NCBI GenBank assembly: GCA_948759685.1 | Contig: CAQBGY010000014.1 | Coordinates: forward strand, 1 to 28,852 | Source of the DNA: an uncultured Eubacterium sp. | GTDB taxonomy: Bacteria > Bacillota_A > Clostridia > Lachnospirales > Lachnospiraceae | Length of the DNA stretch: 28,852 nt | Direction of reading: 5' to 3' | In this document: in pieces, positions 15,274 through 23,331 of the stretch | Layout of the letters: every line of letters starts with the position of its first letter | How positions within the stretch are numbered: position 1 is the first letter of the stretch | Program-made: the position numbers and the translations under genes | Notes under the pieces: generated by a model | The model's input: the letters and a program-made list of their open reading frames with translations, nothing else | Told to the model about the DNA's origin: nothing | The model's database searches: none

Positions 15274-15936
15274 ATGGTGGATTTTGCATACATAGAACGT
15301 GTTTTGCCCTTATACGAACGTGCGGCTGTTTTAACAGTACAGTTAGGAATAGAGGGGATTTTGCTGTCAATCGTTACCGGTCTGTTTTGTGCATTAATTT
15401 TGTATGAAAAAATTCCGGTGCTGCGGCGGTTTGTGATAATTTATATAGAAGTCAGCCGCAACACACCTCTTCTGGTACAGTTGTTTTTTATATATTATGG
15501 TCTGCCAAAAATAGGGATTGTCCTGACACCGGAGGTTTGCGGTGTGGCAGGTCTGGCTTTTCTGGGCGGGAGTTATATGGCAGAGGCGTTCCGGAGCGGT
15601 TTGGACAGTGTAGAAAATATTCAGCGGGAGAGTGCATACAGCCTGGGAATGAACAGGATGCAGGCGATGCGCTATGTTATATTGCCGCAGGCTGTTTCAA
15701 CAAGTATTCCGGCATTTTTGGCGAATATCATTTTCCTGCTCAAAGAAACCAGTGTATTTTCAGCAATCAGCCTGATGGATTTAATGTTTACGGCAAAAGA
15801 TTTAATTGGTTTGTATTATAAGACAACGGAAAGCCTTGCACTGTTAGTGGCATTCTATCTGATGATTTTACTGCCGGTATCCATTGTGGGGGCTGTCGTG
15901 GAGAGGAGGGTACGCTATGCCGGATTTGGGACTTGA
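15274..15936 (+). CDS. Polar amino acid ABC transporter permease (first)
   Basis: A 220-residue HisM/TcyB-type permease, ATG 15274 with GGGAGG 6 bases upstream. IEVSRNTPLLVQLFFIYYGLP in the first third (a RxTPLLxQ motif) and the EAA loop ESAYSLGMNRMQAMRYVILPQA are diagnostic of polar amino acid permeases. About five membrane helices are visible. Its 3' end overlaps the second permease gene by 20 bases, consistent with equal production of a heterodimeric membrane channel. Confidence 0.92.
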   Translation: MVDFAYIERVLPLYERAAVLTVQLGIEGILLSIVTGLFCALILYEKIPVLRRFVIIYIEVSRNTPLLVQLFFIYYGLPKIGIVLTPEVCGVAGLAFLGGSYMAEAFRSGLDSVENIQRESAYSLGMNRMQAMRYVILPQAVSTSIPAFLANIIFLLKETSVFSAISLMDLMFTAKDLIGLYYKTTESLALLVAFYLMILLPVSIVGAVVERRVRYAGFGT

Positions 15937-16591
15937 GGTTCTGCTGAAAGGCAATAATCTGCTCCGGCTGCTTGATGGGCTTTGGATTGCAGTAGAAATC
16001 AGTCTGCTGTCCATTGCTATCAGTATTCCTCTTGGGATTCTTTTGGGAATTTTGATGACAAGAAAGAACAGGCTGGTTCGGTTCTTGACAAAATTTTATC
16101 TGGAATTTATCCGGATTATGCCGCAGCTGGTACTTTTATTCCTTGTGTTTTTTGGGACTACCAGAAGTATGGGCTGGAATCTTCCAGGGGAGACTGCGGC
16201 CGTTATTGTATTTGTCATGTGGGGAACTGCAGAAATGGGAGATTTAGTTAGAAGCGCACTGCTTAGTATTCCCGGGCATCAGTATGAGAGCAGCAAGGCA
16301 TTGGGATTAAGCAGGAGACAGACATATTTTTATATTATTTTACCGCAGACACTCCGGAGGCTGATTCCGGTATCCATCAATCTGATTACCCGTATGATAA
16401 AGACTACCAGCCTGATATTGATGATTGGTGTTGTGGAGGTGTTAAAGGTGGGGCAGCAGATTATCGAGGCAAACCGCATGGTAAGTCCGAATGCAGCGTT
16501 TGGGGTTTTTTTGGTGATTTTCATTTTATATTTTGTCATCTGCTGGTCTGTCAGCATGACAGCCCGGTACTTGGAAAGGAAATGGAGTTAG
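15917..16591 (+). CDS. Polar amino acid ABC transporter permease (second)
   Basis: A 224-residue permease. ATG 15917 follows GGAGGG within the end of the first permease; earlier in-frame codons overlap that gene without a ribosome site. FIRIMPQLVLLFLVFFG replaces the RxTPLLxQ motif, and the EAA loop ESSKALGLSRRQTYFYIILPQ is intact. It pairs with the first permease. Three bases separate its stop from the ATPase start. Confidence 0.92.
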   Translation: MPDLGLEVLLKGNNLLRLLDGLWIAVEISLLSIAISIPLGILLGILMTRKNRLVRFLTKFYLEFIRIMPQLVLLFLVFFGTTRSMGWNLPGETAAVIVFVMWGTAEMGDLVRSALLSIPGHQYESSKALGLSRRQTYFYIILPQTLRRLIPVSINLITRMIKTTSLILMIGVVEVLKVGQQIIEANRMVSPNAAFGVFLVIFILYFVICWSVSMTARYLERKWS

Positions 16592-16594
16592 CGT

Positions 16595-17344
16595 ATGGCG
16601 GATACCGTATTAGAGATTAGGAATCTTGTAAAAAAATTTGACGGACATATCATACTGAATGATTTGGACATGAATGTGCAGGAGGGGGAGGTAGTCGTAA
16701 TATTAGGACCAAGCGGCTGTGGAAAAAGCACCTTATTAAGGTGTATTAATGGATTGGAGGAGATACAGTCCGGGAGTGTCAGAGTCCAGGGGAAGGAAAT
16801 ATCTGGAACGAAGGAAAATGCAGGCCTTTTGAGACAGAAAGTGGGCATGGTTTTCCAAAGCTATGACCTTTTTCCACATCTCAGTGTGCTTGGAAATATC
16901 ATGCTGTCCCCGGTCAAAGTGCAAAAGAGAAAGAAGGATGAAGTAAAAGAGGAGGCATTGGAGCTGCTAAAAAAGGTGGGGTTGGCGGATAAAGCAGACA
17001 GTTACCCAAGACAACTATCAGGCGGGCAGAAACAGAGGGTGGCGGTTGTGCGTGCCTTGATTCTGTATCCGGAAATTCTGCTATTTGATGAGGTAACTGC
17101 TGCACTTGACCCGGAGATGGTCAGGGAGGTGCTGGATGTCATTTTGTCACTGGCAAAACAGGGAAAAACGATGTTGATTGTTACACATGAAATGCAGTTT
17201 GCGAAAGCAGTTGCAGACCGGATTGTATTTATTGATGAGGGTAAAATTATGGAAGAGGGAACGGCAAAAGAATTTTTTGAACATCCTCAGACAGAACGTG
17301 CAAAAAAATTTCTGCACGTGTTTTCATTTGAGGATGTCCGGTAG
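16595..17344 (+). CDS. Polar amino acid ABC transporter ATP-binding protein
   Basis: A 249-residue GlnQ/TcyC-type ATPase. Walker A is GPSGCGKST, the signature [15 protein letters not shown], Walker [14 protein letters not shown], and the H-loop is in IVTHEM. Position 3 after the Walker B Glu is Val (DEVTAALD), a minor variant. It completes the transporter begun at 14365. The last residues (VFSFEDVR) run a little beyond the usual family end and meet the broken Rrf2 gene on the other strand, so the 3' end of this gene probably marks an old rearrangement junction. Confidence 0.93.
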   Translation: MADTVLEIRNLVKKFDGHIILNDLDMNVQEGEVVVILGPSGCGKSTLLRCINGLEEIQSGSVRVQGKEISGTKENAGLLRQKVGMVFQSYDLFPHLSVLGNIMLSPVKVQKRKKDEVKEEALELLKKVGLADKADSYPRQLSGGQKQRVAVVRALILYPEILLFDEVTAALDPEMVREVLDVILSLAKQGKTMLIVTHEMQFAKAVADRIVFIDEGKIMEEGTAKEFFEHPQTERAKKFLHVFSFEDVR

Positions 17345-17532
17345 GCGCCGCCTTTGCCCCTGAGGCCGTGAATTAGTTTATGCTTTACCAGTTGTTTTAT
17401 AATAATCTCCATATATTTTTCAGATATGCCCTGTCTTTCGGAAATATCCTTTAACGGGGTATATTTGTCTGTATCCTGCATGGCAAGGTCGATCATCATA
17501 CGCAGGGCATAACGTCCTCTTGTTGAAATCAT
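17287..17532 (-). pseudogene. Truncated Rrf2-family regulator
   Basis: On the minus strand ATG 17532 has GGAGG before it. The first 65 residues are a good Rrf2 winged-helix: [47 protein letters not shown]. At about 17340 the similarity stops, just where the antisense of the ABC ATPase 3' end begins; the frame then runs about 16 non-homologous residues to a stop at 17287. Normal Rrf2 proteins are about 130-150 residues with a dimerisation helix and sensor loop after this point. It is probably a dead CymR/IscR-like regulator cut by the junction with the transporter operon, though a DNA-binding fragment could still be made. Confidence 0.8.
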
Positions 17533-17569
17533 AGGTTTCCTCCTTTTTTTCAAAGTATAACGTACTTAT

Positions 17570-17578
17570 GGGGGGGGG
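17570..17578 (+). repeat. G9 homopolymer tract
   Basis: Nine consecutive G residues follow an ATG at 17568-17570 (sharing its G). The frame from that ATG continues in register into the LysR gene. G tracts of this length are prone to slippage; whether this one affects expression is unknown. No ribosome site precedes the ATG. Confidence 0.8.
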
Positions 17579-17583
17579 AATCA

Positions 17584-17614
17584 ATACATATAAACCTATT
17601 AGGCTGATATGTAT
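17584..17614 (+). promoter_or_regulatory. Inverted repeat ATACATAT-N15-ATATGTAT upstream of lysR
   Basis: A perfect 8-bp dyad (17584-17591 and 17607-17614) in the region between the truncated Rrf2 gene and the LysR gene, about 90 bases before the LysR start. LysR proteins often bind such dyads near their own gene. CCTATTAGG occupies the centre. Confidence 0.45.
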
Positions 17615-17705
17615 TTTAGCAGTAGGCAAAAGATGGACGGAAGAAATTGTGAGAAATACTTGTGATATGGATGATATTTACGGATTATTTTATAAAAAGG
17701 AAGAA

Positions 17706-18626
17706 ATGGATGATATGACACTGACACAATTAAAATATGCTGTATGTGCAGCTGGAGAACATTCAATGAATGATGCAGCAAAAAAGCTATATATTTCACA
17801 GCCCAGTCTGTCAGGAGCGGTTGCCAGTTTGGAAAAGGAATTGGAGATACAGATTTTTAACAAGTCGAAAACGGGTATTTCCCTGACAGCAGAGGGGGAA
17901 GAATTTATAGGGTATGCAAGGCAGGTGTTAGAACAATATGAATTGCTGGAGGCAAAATATGTTACCAAAAAGGAAACGAAACAGAAATTCAGCGTATCCC
18001 TGCAGCATTATACCTTTGCGGTCCAGGCATTTATTGAAACCATCAAACAGTATGGAATGAATGACTATGAATTTGAAATATATGAAGAAAAGACCTACAG
18101 GGTAATTGAAAATGTAAGGAACTGCAAATCAGAACTGGGGATTTTGTATTTAAACGATTTTAATAAACAGGTTTTGAAAAAAATATTTACAGATTACCGT
18201 TTGGAATTTCACCCGATTTTTGATTGTGGTTTGTATGTCTATATGGCAAAAACGCATCCGCTGGCGGGAAAGAAGCGAATTGAACTGGAGGAACTTATGG
18301 AGTATCCTTGTCTTTCTTTTGCCCAGGGAGAGCTTAACTCCTTTTATTTTGCGGAGGAAGTTTTAAGTACGCTGCCCTATAAGAAATTGATAAAAGCCAG
18401 TGACAGGGCAACCCTTTTGAATTTAATGATAGGGATTCAAGGATTTACAATTTGTTCCGGCATTATTTGTGAAGAACTGAATGGCGCGGATTATGTTGCG
18501 GTACGTCTTAATTCCAATGAAAAAATGACAATCGGTTATCTTACACGGAAAGATATGCATATCAGTAAAATTGGAATGGATTATCTGGCGGCACTGGAAA
18601 AATTTAAGGATAGAGTGATGCTGTAA
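17706..18626 (+). CDS. LysR-family transcriptional regulator
   Basis: A 306-residue protein if it starts at ATG 17706 (AAAAAGGA upstream); 17715 is the alternative. The N-terminal helix-turn-helix is typical: MTLTQLKYAVCAAGEHSMN, AAKKLYISQPSLSGAVASLE, then LTAEGEEF. The C-terminal part (from about residue 90) is a periplasmic-binding-like effector domain. It lies next to the sulfur amino acid transporter operon and precedes nadA. Control of cystine or cysteine genes, by analogy with CysB/CysL-type LysR proteins, is plausible but not shown. The G9 tract and a dyad lie upstream. Confidence 0.9.
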   Translation: MDDMTLTQLKYAVCAAGEHSMNDAAKKLYISQPSLSGAVASLEKELEIQIFNKSKTGISLTAEGEEFIGYARQVLEQYELLEAKYVTKKETKQKFSVSLQHYTFAVQAFIETIKQYGMNDYEFEIYEEKTYRVIENVRNCKSELGILYLNDFNKQVLKKIFTDYRLEFHPIFDCGLYVYMAKTHPLAGKKRIELEELMEYPCLSFAQGELNSFYFAEEVLSTLPYKKLIKASDRATLLNLMIGIQGFTICSGIICEELNGADYVAVRLNSNEKMTIGYLTRKDMHISKIGMDYLAALEKFKDRVML

Positions 18627-18678
18627 AACTACACAAAAAATTGTGAGCTACAGGGGATTAAGCAGCAAGGAGCAGAAA

Positions 18679-19596
18679 ATGGTAGATAAGAATATAAGAA
18701 ATGAAATTATACAATTAAAGAAGGAGAAAGATGTGGTGATTCTGGCACATTATTATGTGGATGGGGAAGTGCAGGAAATAGCAGATTTTGTTGGCGATTC
18801 ATACTATCTTGCGAAAAAAGCAACGATGATAGCACAAGAAAATATATTATTCTGTGGCGTTGTATTTATGGGTGAGAGTGCAAAAATTTTAAATCCACAA
18901 AAGAAAGTGTATATGGCGGATGACAGTGCTGATTGCCCAATGGCTCATATGGCAGATATAGAGAAAATACATGAGGTCAGAAGAAAATATAATGATGTTG
19001 CGGTTGTTTGTTATGTAAATTCCACAACAGAAATAAAGGCTGAATCCGATGTATGTGTAACTTCTTCAAATGCTTTAAAAATTGTAAGAGCATTGCCAAA
19101 TAAATATATTTATTTTATTCCCGATTATAATCTGGCTCATTATATTTCTAAACAAGTACCGAAAAAGAAGTTTATATTTAATGATGGTTTTTGCCATGTA
19201 CATAAAAGTATTCATAGCACTGATATAAGAGCAGCTAAACAAATTCATCCAGATGCATTGGTATTGGCACATCTGGAGTGTACAGAAGAGGTTTTGGAGC
19301 TCGCTGATTTTATTGGCAGTACATCACAAATAATAGATTTTGTGGAACAATCCAATTGCAGTGCTTTTATTATATGTACGGAGATTGGCATTTTTTATGA
19401 GCTGATGCAGAGAAATACTGATAAAAGGTTTTATTCTGTGGGACATTGGCAATTTTGTCCGAACATGAAAAAGGTACGGGTAGAAAATGTATTAAATAAA
19501 TTGAAAACTTTGCAGGGAGATATTGAGATTACCGAAGATTTGAGGATGGCAGCAATAAAACCGTTGGATCGTATGTTAGAGATGACAGGAAAGTAG
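18679..19596 (+). CDS. nadA: Quinolinate synthase A
   Basis: A 305-residue protein. ATG 18679 has AAGGAG at 18667-18672. It condenses iminoaspartate with dihydroxyacetone phosphate to quinolinate in NAD synthesis and carries a [4Fe-4S] cluster. The three expected cluster cysteines are at C86 (DSADCPMAH), C172 (NDGFCHVHK) and C260 (QFCPNMKK), spaced 86 and 88 residues apart. VILAHYYVDGEVQEIAD, FMGESAKIL and ADFIGSTSQI are family motifs. nadB and nadC are not in the window. Its position next to Fe-S assembly genes fits its cofactor need. Confidence 0.94.
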   Translation: MVDKNIRNEIIQLKKEKDVVILAHYYVDGEVQEIADFVGDSYYLAKKATMIAQENILFCGVVFMGESAKILNPQKKVYMADDSADCPMAHMADIEKIHEVRRKYNDVAVVCYVNSTTEIKAESDVCVTSSNALKIVRALPNKYIYFIPDYNLAHYISKQVPKKKFIFNDGFCHVHKSIHSTDIRAAKQIHPDALVLAHLECTEEVLELADFIGSTSQIIDFVEQSNCSAFIICTEIGIFYELMQRNTDKRFYSVGHWQFCPNMKKVRVENVLNKLKTLQGDIEITEDLRMAAIKPLDRMLEMTGK

Positions 19597-19658
19597 ATAA
19601 TTATGGATGCTGGTATAAGAAATAATAATAAACGGATATATCAGGAGGTTTTTGCTTT

Positions 19659-20096
19659 ATGAGAATATCAACAAGAGGAAAAAATGCACTAAAGTTTATG
19701 CTTGATTTGGCAACTTACAGCAGGGGACAGCCGGTTCGTTTAAAGGATATAGCAAGAAGGCAGCATATATCTGAAAAGTATCTGGAGCAGATTGTTTCAG
19801 GAATACAAAAAGCAGCTTTGGTGCAAAGTTTAAGGGGAAAGAACGGTGGTTATACTCTCAGGTATCTACCGGAAGAATATACAGTTGGGCAGATATTAAA
19901 AGCAGTAGAAGGTAATATGTCACCGGCAGATTACGTGGGAGAAAATGGTATTGTCTGTAAAAATAAAGAAACCTGTGTTAATTATAAAGTATGGGAAAGG
20001 CTGGATGCAGCAATAAACGGTGTATTAGAGGAAATTACATTAGAAGATATGTTGGAATGGCAACATGGACTTTTAGTAGATCAATATGTTATTTAG
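19659..20096 (+). CDS. Rrf2-family transcriptional regulator (IscR/CymR-like)
   Basis: A 145-residue protein, ATG 19659 with CAGGAGG upstream. The winged-helix covers residues 1-70: RISTRGKNALKFMLDLA, IARRQHISEKYLEQIVSGI, LRGKNGGYTL. The sensor loop has two cysteines, C100 and C106 (IVCKNKETCVNYKVW), matching the last two of the three IscR cluster cysteines; the first is missing. It may thus bind an atypical Fe-S cluster or sense cysteine supply in the CymR manner. It lies between nadA and mnmA and is the only intact Rrf2 gene here, so it is the main candidate to bind the three shared operator-like sites. Confidence 0.92.
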   Translation: MRISTRGKNALKFMLDLATYSRGQPVRLKDIARRQHISEKYLEQIVSGIQKAALVQSLRGKNGGYTLRYLPEEYTVGQILKAVEGNMSPADYVGENGIVCKNKETCVNYKVWERLDAAINGVLEEITLEDMLEWQHGLLVDQYVI

Positions 20097-20183
20097 CATT
20101 TATTAGGCTCAATTACATGTTCAAATTGGTATCACTGGGCTATCATAATGTATTGGAAACATGGGCAAGACGGAGGTAAATGG

Positions 20184-21263
20184 ATGAGCAGGCAGAAGAC
20201 GGTAGTCGTGGCTATGTCTGGCGGGGTAGATTCATCAGTGGCTGCATATTTATTAAAAGAGCAGGGGTATCATGTGATTGGTGTGACAATGCAGATTTGG
20301 CAAGATACAGATCGTCAAAAACAAGAAGCAGAAGGAGGGTGTTGTGGTATTAGTGCGGTAGAAGATGCAAGAAGGGTGGCACAGGTATTAGATATTCCTC
20401 ATTATGTTATGAATTTTAAGAGAGAATTTCAGACAAAGGTTATTAATTATTTTATACGGGAATATCAAATTGGACATACGCCCAATCCATGTATTGCCTG
20501 TAATCGGTATGTTAAATGGGAGTCGTTATTAAAGCGCAGCATGGAAATCGGAGCGGATTACATTGCAACAGGTCATTATGCGAGAATACGTCATATGAAC
20601 AATGGGCGCTATGCTATTGAACAGTCTGTAACAGCCCAAAAAGATCAGAGCTATGCTCTATACAATTTGACACAGGAACAACTGGCGAGAACCATGATGC
20701 CAATAGGAGTATATGAAAAAGACAGAGTGAGAGAGATTGCAGATGAAGTGGGGCTGCCGGTTGCACATAAACCGGATAGTATGGAGATTTGTTTTGTGCC
20801 AGATGGCGATTATGCATCCTATATAGAAGAGGCTGTGGGAATGAAATCTGAGCCGGGTAATTTTGTGGATATGCAGGGGCATGTACTTGGCAGACACCGT
20901 GGAATCATTCATTATACGGTAGGGCAACGTAAAGGATTAAATCTGGCTTTAGGATATCCGGCATTTGTGGCCAGAATCAAACTGGAAACGAATGAAATTG
21001 TAATCGGACAATTGAAGGATATTCTGTTCGGAAAAGTGTATATTTCTCAAGTCAACTATATGTCAAATCCAGACTTTTCAGAAAACAAGATTTATTTGGG
21101 CAAGATACATTATAATCACAAGGGCTCCGGATGTATGGTGCGGCAGGCAGGGGATGATTTGTATGAGTGCATTTTTTTAGAGCCACAGAGGGCGTTAACA
21201 CCGAGGCAGGCATTGGTATTATATGATGGCAGTCTGATAGCCGGAGGAGGAACAATATTATGA
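20184..21263 (+). CDS. mnmA: tRNA-specific 2-thiouridylase
   Basis: A 359-residue protein; ATG 20184 follows GGAGGT at 20172-20177. It thiolates U34 of tRNA-Lys, -Glu and -Gln with sulfur ultimately from a cysteine desulfurase. The N-terminal PP-loop is SGGVDSS (12-18). The catalytic cysteines are C103 in NPCIACN and C203 in SMEICFVPDGDY. YTVGQRKGLNLA and QALVLYDG are C-terminal family motifs. It follows the Rrf2 gene in the same direction and stands upstream of iscS, its expected sulfur source. Confidence 0.95.
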   Translation: MSRQKTVVVAMSGGVDSSVAAYLLKEQGYHVIGVTMQIWQDTDRQKQEAEGGCCGISAVEDARRVAQVLDIPHYVMNFKREFQTKVINYFIREYQIGHTPNPCIACNRYVKWESLLKRSMEIGADYIATGHYARIRHMNNGRYAIEQSVTAQKDQSYALYNLTQEQLARTMMPIGVYEKDRVREIADEVGLPVAHKPDSMEICFVPDGDYASYIEEAVGMKSEPGNFVDMQGHVLGRHRGIIHYTVGQRKGLNLALGYPAFVARIKLETNEIVIGQLKDILFGKVYISQVNYMSNPDFSENKIYLGKIHYNHKGSGCMVRQAGDDLYECIFLEPQRALTPRQALVLYDGSLIAGGGTIL

Positions 21264-21269
21264 TAGAAG

Positions 21270-21953
21270 ATGCAGATTCGGACAACCTTTCCTGATTGTG
21301 CTATTACGCTGTCTCTTGGTGAACATGAACGGGAAAGTTATGAACGATTTTGGGAGGCAGGGGAAGATCGTTATTTGCTGCGTTATGAGACCGCAAATGA
21401 AATTCATTATCAAAAACTGCATCCACAAAGTTTATCAATAAAACACCGTAAACAATGCTTGTGGAAACTGAAAGAGATTGATTTTCAGACAGGATGCGGA
21501 TTTATGGTGGGAAGTCCGGGACAGACAGCAGAACATTTGGCAGAGGATTTTCAATTTGTTAGGGAGCTTCATCCGGCGATGGTTGGAATAGGTTCTTTTA
21601 TTCCACATTGCGACACGCCATTTGCCAAAGAAAGTCAGGGGAGCATGGAATTGGTGTTATACCTTTTAAGTCTATTGCGTATCCAGCAGCCCGGTTTGTT
21701 GTTGCCGGCAACTACAGCCTTAGCCACAATCCATCCCAGAGGACGTGAATTGGGAATAGAGGCAGGTGCCAATGTAGTAATGCCAAACCTGTCTCCATTG
21801 GGGGTACGAGATAAATATCAATTATATGATGGGAAAGTCTGTACGGGAGATGAAGCGGCAGAGTGCAGGAATTGTTTGGAAGAACGTATGGAAAGTGTGG
21901 GTTATCATATTGTGGTTGGCAGAGGAGACTACTGTAATAGAAGGTCCGGGTGA
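21270..21953 (+). pseudogene. hydE: C-terminal part of HydE ([FeFe]-hydrogenase maturase), radical SAM core start missing
   Basis: The 227-residue frame matches the C-terminal two thirds of HydE: FPDCAITLSLGEHE, RYLLRYETAN, CGFMVGSPGQT, LLPATTAL and ANVVMPNLSP. Full HydE is about 350 residues and carries the CX3CX2C radical-SAM motif near residue 60-70; that part is absent here, so it cannot work as a radical SAM enzyme. ATG 21260 overlaps the mnmA stop (ATGA) and opens a frame of only 11 codons that diverges into the HydE frame, which suggests an internal deletion after an original coupled start. HydF, HydG and a hydrogenase are not in the window. Confidence 0.8.
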
Positions 21954-22007
21954 TACAAGAGAAGCAAAAAAATAGAGAAAACTTGTTATCTTGTAAGAGG
22001 ATAACTA

Positions 22008-22036
22008 TTGACAGCCAAACAAAGCAAAGCTATAAT
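22008..22036 (+). promoter_or_regulatory. Consensus promoter of iscS-iscU
   Basis: TTGACA (22008-22013), 17 bases and TATAAT (22031-22036). A small dyad GTTATC/GATAAC lies just upstream (21984-22004). The start near 22043 is about 75 bases before iscS. Confidence 0.88.
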
Positions 22037-22045
22037 TTACCTGAT

Positions 22046-22075
22046 AAACATATTAAATACATGGGTTAAATAGGA
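22046..22075 (+). promoter_or_regulatory. Candidate sulfur-regulon operator, site C
   Basis: AAACATATTAAATACATGG then GTTAAATAGGAAAA, 9 bases after the -10 box. The first 11 bases are identical to site B (10592), and TAGGAAA recurs at the far end of both. It lies over the transcription start of iscS. Confidence 0.45.
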
Positions 22076-22120
22076 AAATGTAAAAGAAATGTAGATTTTA
22101 AGAAAGAGGGTGTACTTTTT

Positions 22121-23302
22121 ATGGATAATCTGATTTATTTGGATAATGCAGCAACTACGCGGGTAAGTGAGGAAGTGTTAAATGAGATGCTCCCTTTTTT
22201 CCGGGAGACATACAGTAACCCATCAGCGGTGTACCGTTTTGCAGGAGAGAGTAAGAAAGCAGTTGACCATGCGAGAAAACGGGCGGCTAAGTTAATTGGT
22301 GCAGACGTAGAAGAAATTTATTTTACAAGTGGGGGAAGTGAATCGGATAATTGGGCTTTAAAAGCGGTAGCAGAGGCTTATTCGTTTAAGGGAAAACATA
22401 TTATAACCAGTAAAATAGAACATCATGCCGTATTGCATACTTGCGGATATCTGGAGAAACAGGGATATGATGTGACTTATCTCGATGTGGATGAGACAGG
22501 AAAAATATCTGTGGAAGATTTGAAAGCAGCCATTCGTCCGGATACTATTTTAATATCTGTCATGGCTGCAAATAATGAGATTGGCACAATAGAACCCATT
22601 TCAGAAATAGGGAAAATTGCACATGAGAAGGGGGTATTGTTCCATACAGATGCAGTACAGGCATATGGGCATATTCCCATTCAGGTGGATGGTATGGGAA
22701 TAGATTTGCTTTCTGCCAGCGGACATAAATTTGGCGGGCCAAAAGGAACAGGAATACTGTATATCCGGAAAGGTATAAAAATCCGTTCTTTTATTCATGG
22801 CGGGGCACAGGAGCGTAACAGGAGGGCAGGAACTCTCAATGTGCCTGGGATTGTGGGATTTGGCAAGGCTGCACAGATTGCCGGGGAAAGCATGAAAGAG
22901 AGGACTGAAAACGAGATTATTTTGCGTGAACATCTCATTGAAAGGGTTTTGGCAGAAATTCCATATGTGAGGCTTAATGGACATAGAACGGACAGGCTGC
23001 CAAACAATGTGAATTTTTGTTTTCGCTTTATCGAAGGGGAATCATTACTGATTTTATTAGATCAGTTAGGAGTATGTGCTTCTAGTGGTTCAGCATGTAC
23101 CTCCGGTTCGTTAGATCCATCCCATGTACTTCTTGCAATTGGACTTCCCCATGAGATTGCACATGGCTCATTAAGGATTACTCTGTCGGAAGAAAATACG
23201 TTGGAAGAGGTTGGTTTTGTGGCAGATGAGTTGAAAAAAATTGTTGAGAGATTGCGTAATATGTCCCCATTGTATGAAGATTTTTTGAAAAAACAGAAGT
23301 AA
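22121..23302 (+). CDS. iscS: Cysteine desulfurase (IscS/NifS)
   Basis: A 393-residue class V PLP enzyme with AAAGAGGG upstream of ATG 22121. The PLP lysine is K203 in SASGHKFGGPKG. The catalytic cysteine is C326 in the extended loop SSGSACTSGSLDPSHVL, which marks the group I (IscS/NifS) type. YLDNAATT opens the protein and EHHAVLH holds the histidine that stacks on PLP. It removes sulfur from cysteine and passes it to IscU and to MnmA, both encoded nearby. Its own promoter and candidate operator suggest regulation apart from nadA-mnmA. Confidence 0.95.
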   Translation: MDNLIYLDNAATTRVSEEVLNEMLPFFRETYSNPSAVYRFAGESKKAVDHARKRAAKLIGADVEEIYFTSGGSESDNWALKAVAEAYSFKGKHIITSKIEHHAVLHTCGYLEKQGYDVTYLDVDETGKISVEDLKAAIRPDTILISVMAANNEIGTIEPISEIGKIAHEKGVLFHTDAVQAYGHIPIQVDGMGIDLLSASGHKFGGPKGTGILYIRKGIKIRSFIHGGAQERNRRAGTLNVPGIVGFGKAAQIAGESMKERTENEIILREHLIERVLAEIPYVRLNGHRTDRLPNNVNFCFRFIEGESLLILLDQLGVCASSGSACTSGSLDPSHVLLAIGLPHEIAHGSLRITLSEENTLEEVGFVADELKKIVERLRNMSPLYEDFLKKQK

Positions 23303-23331
23303 TATATCTTAGAAAATGGAGGGAATTGAAG

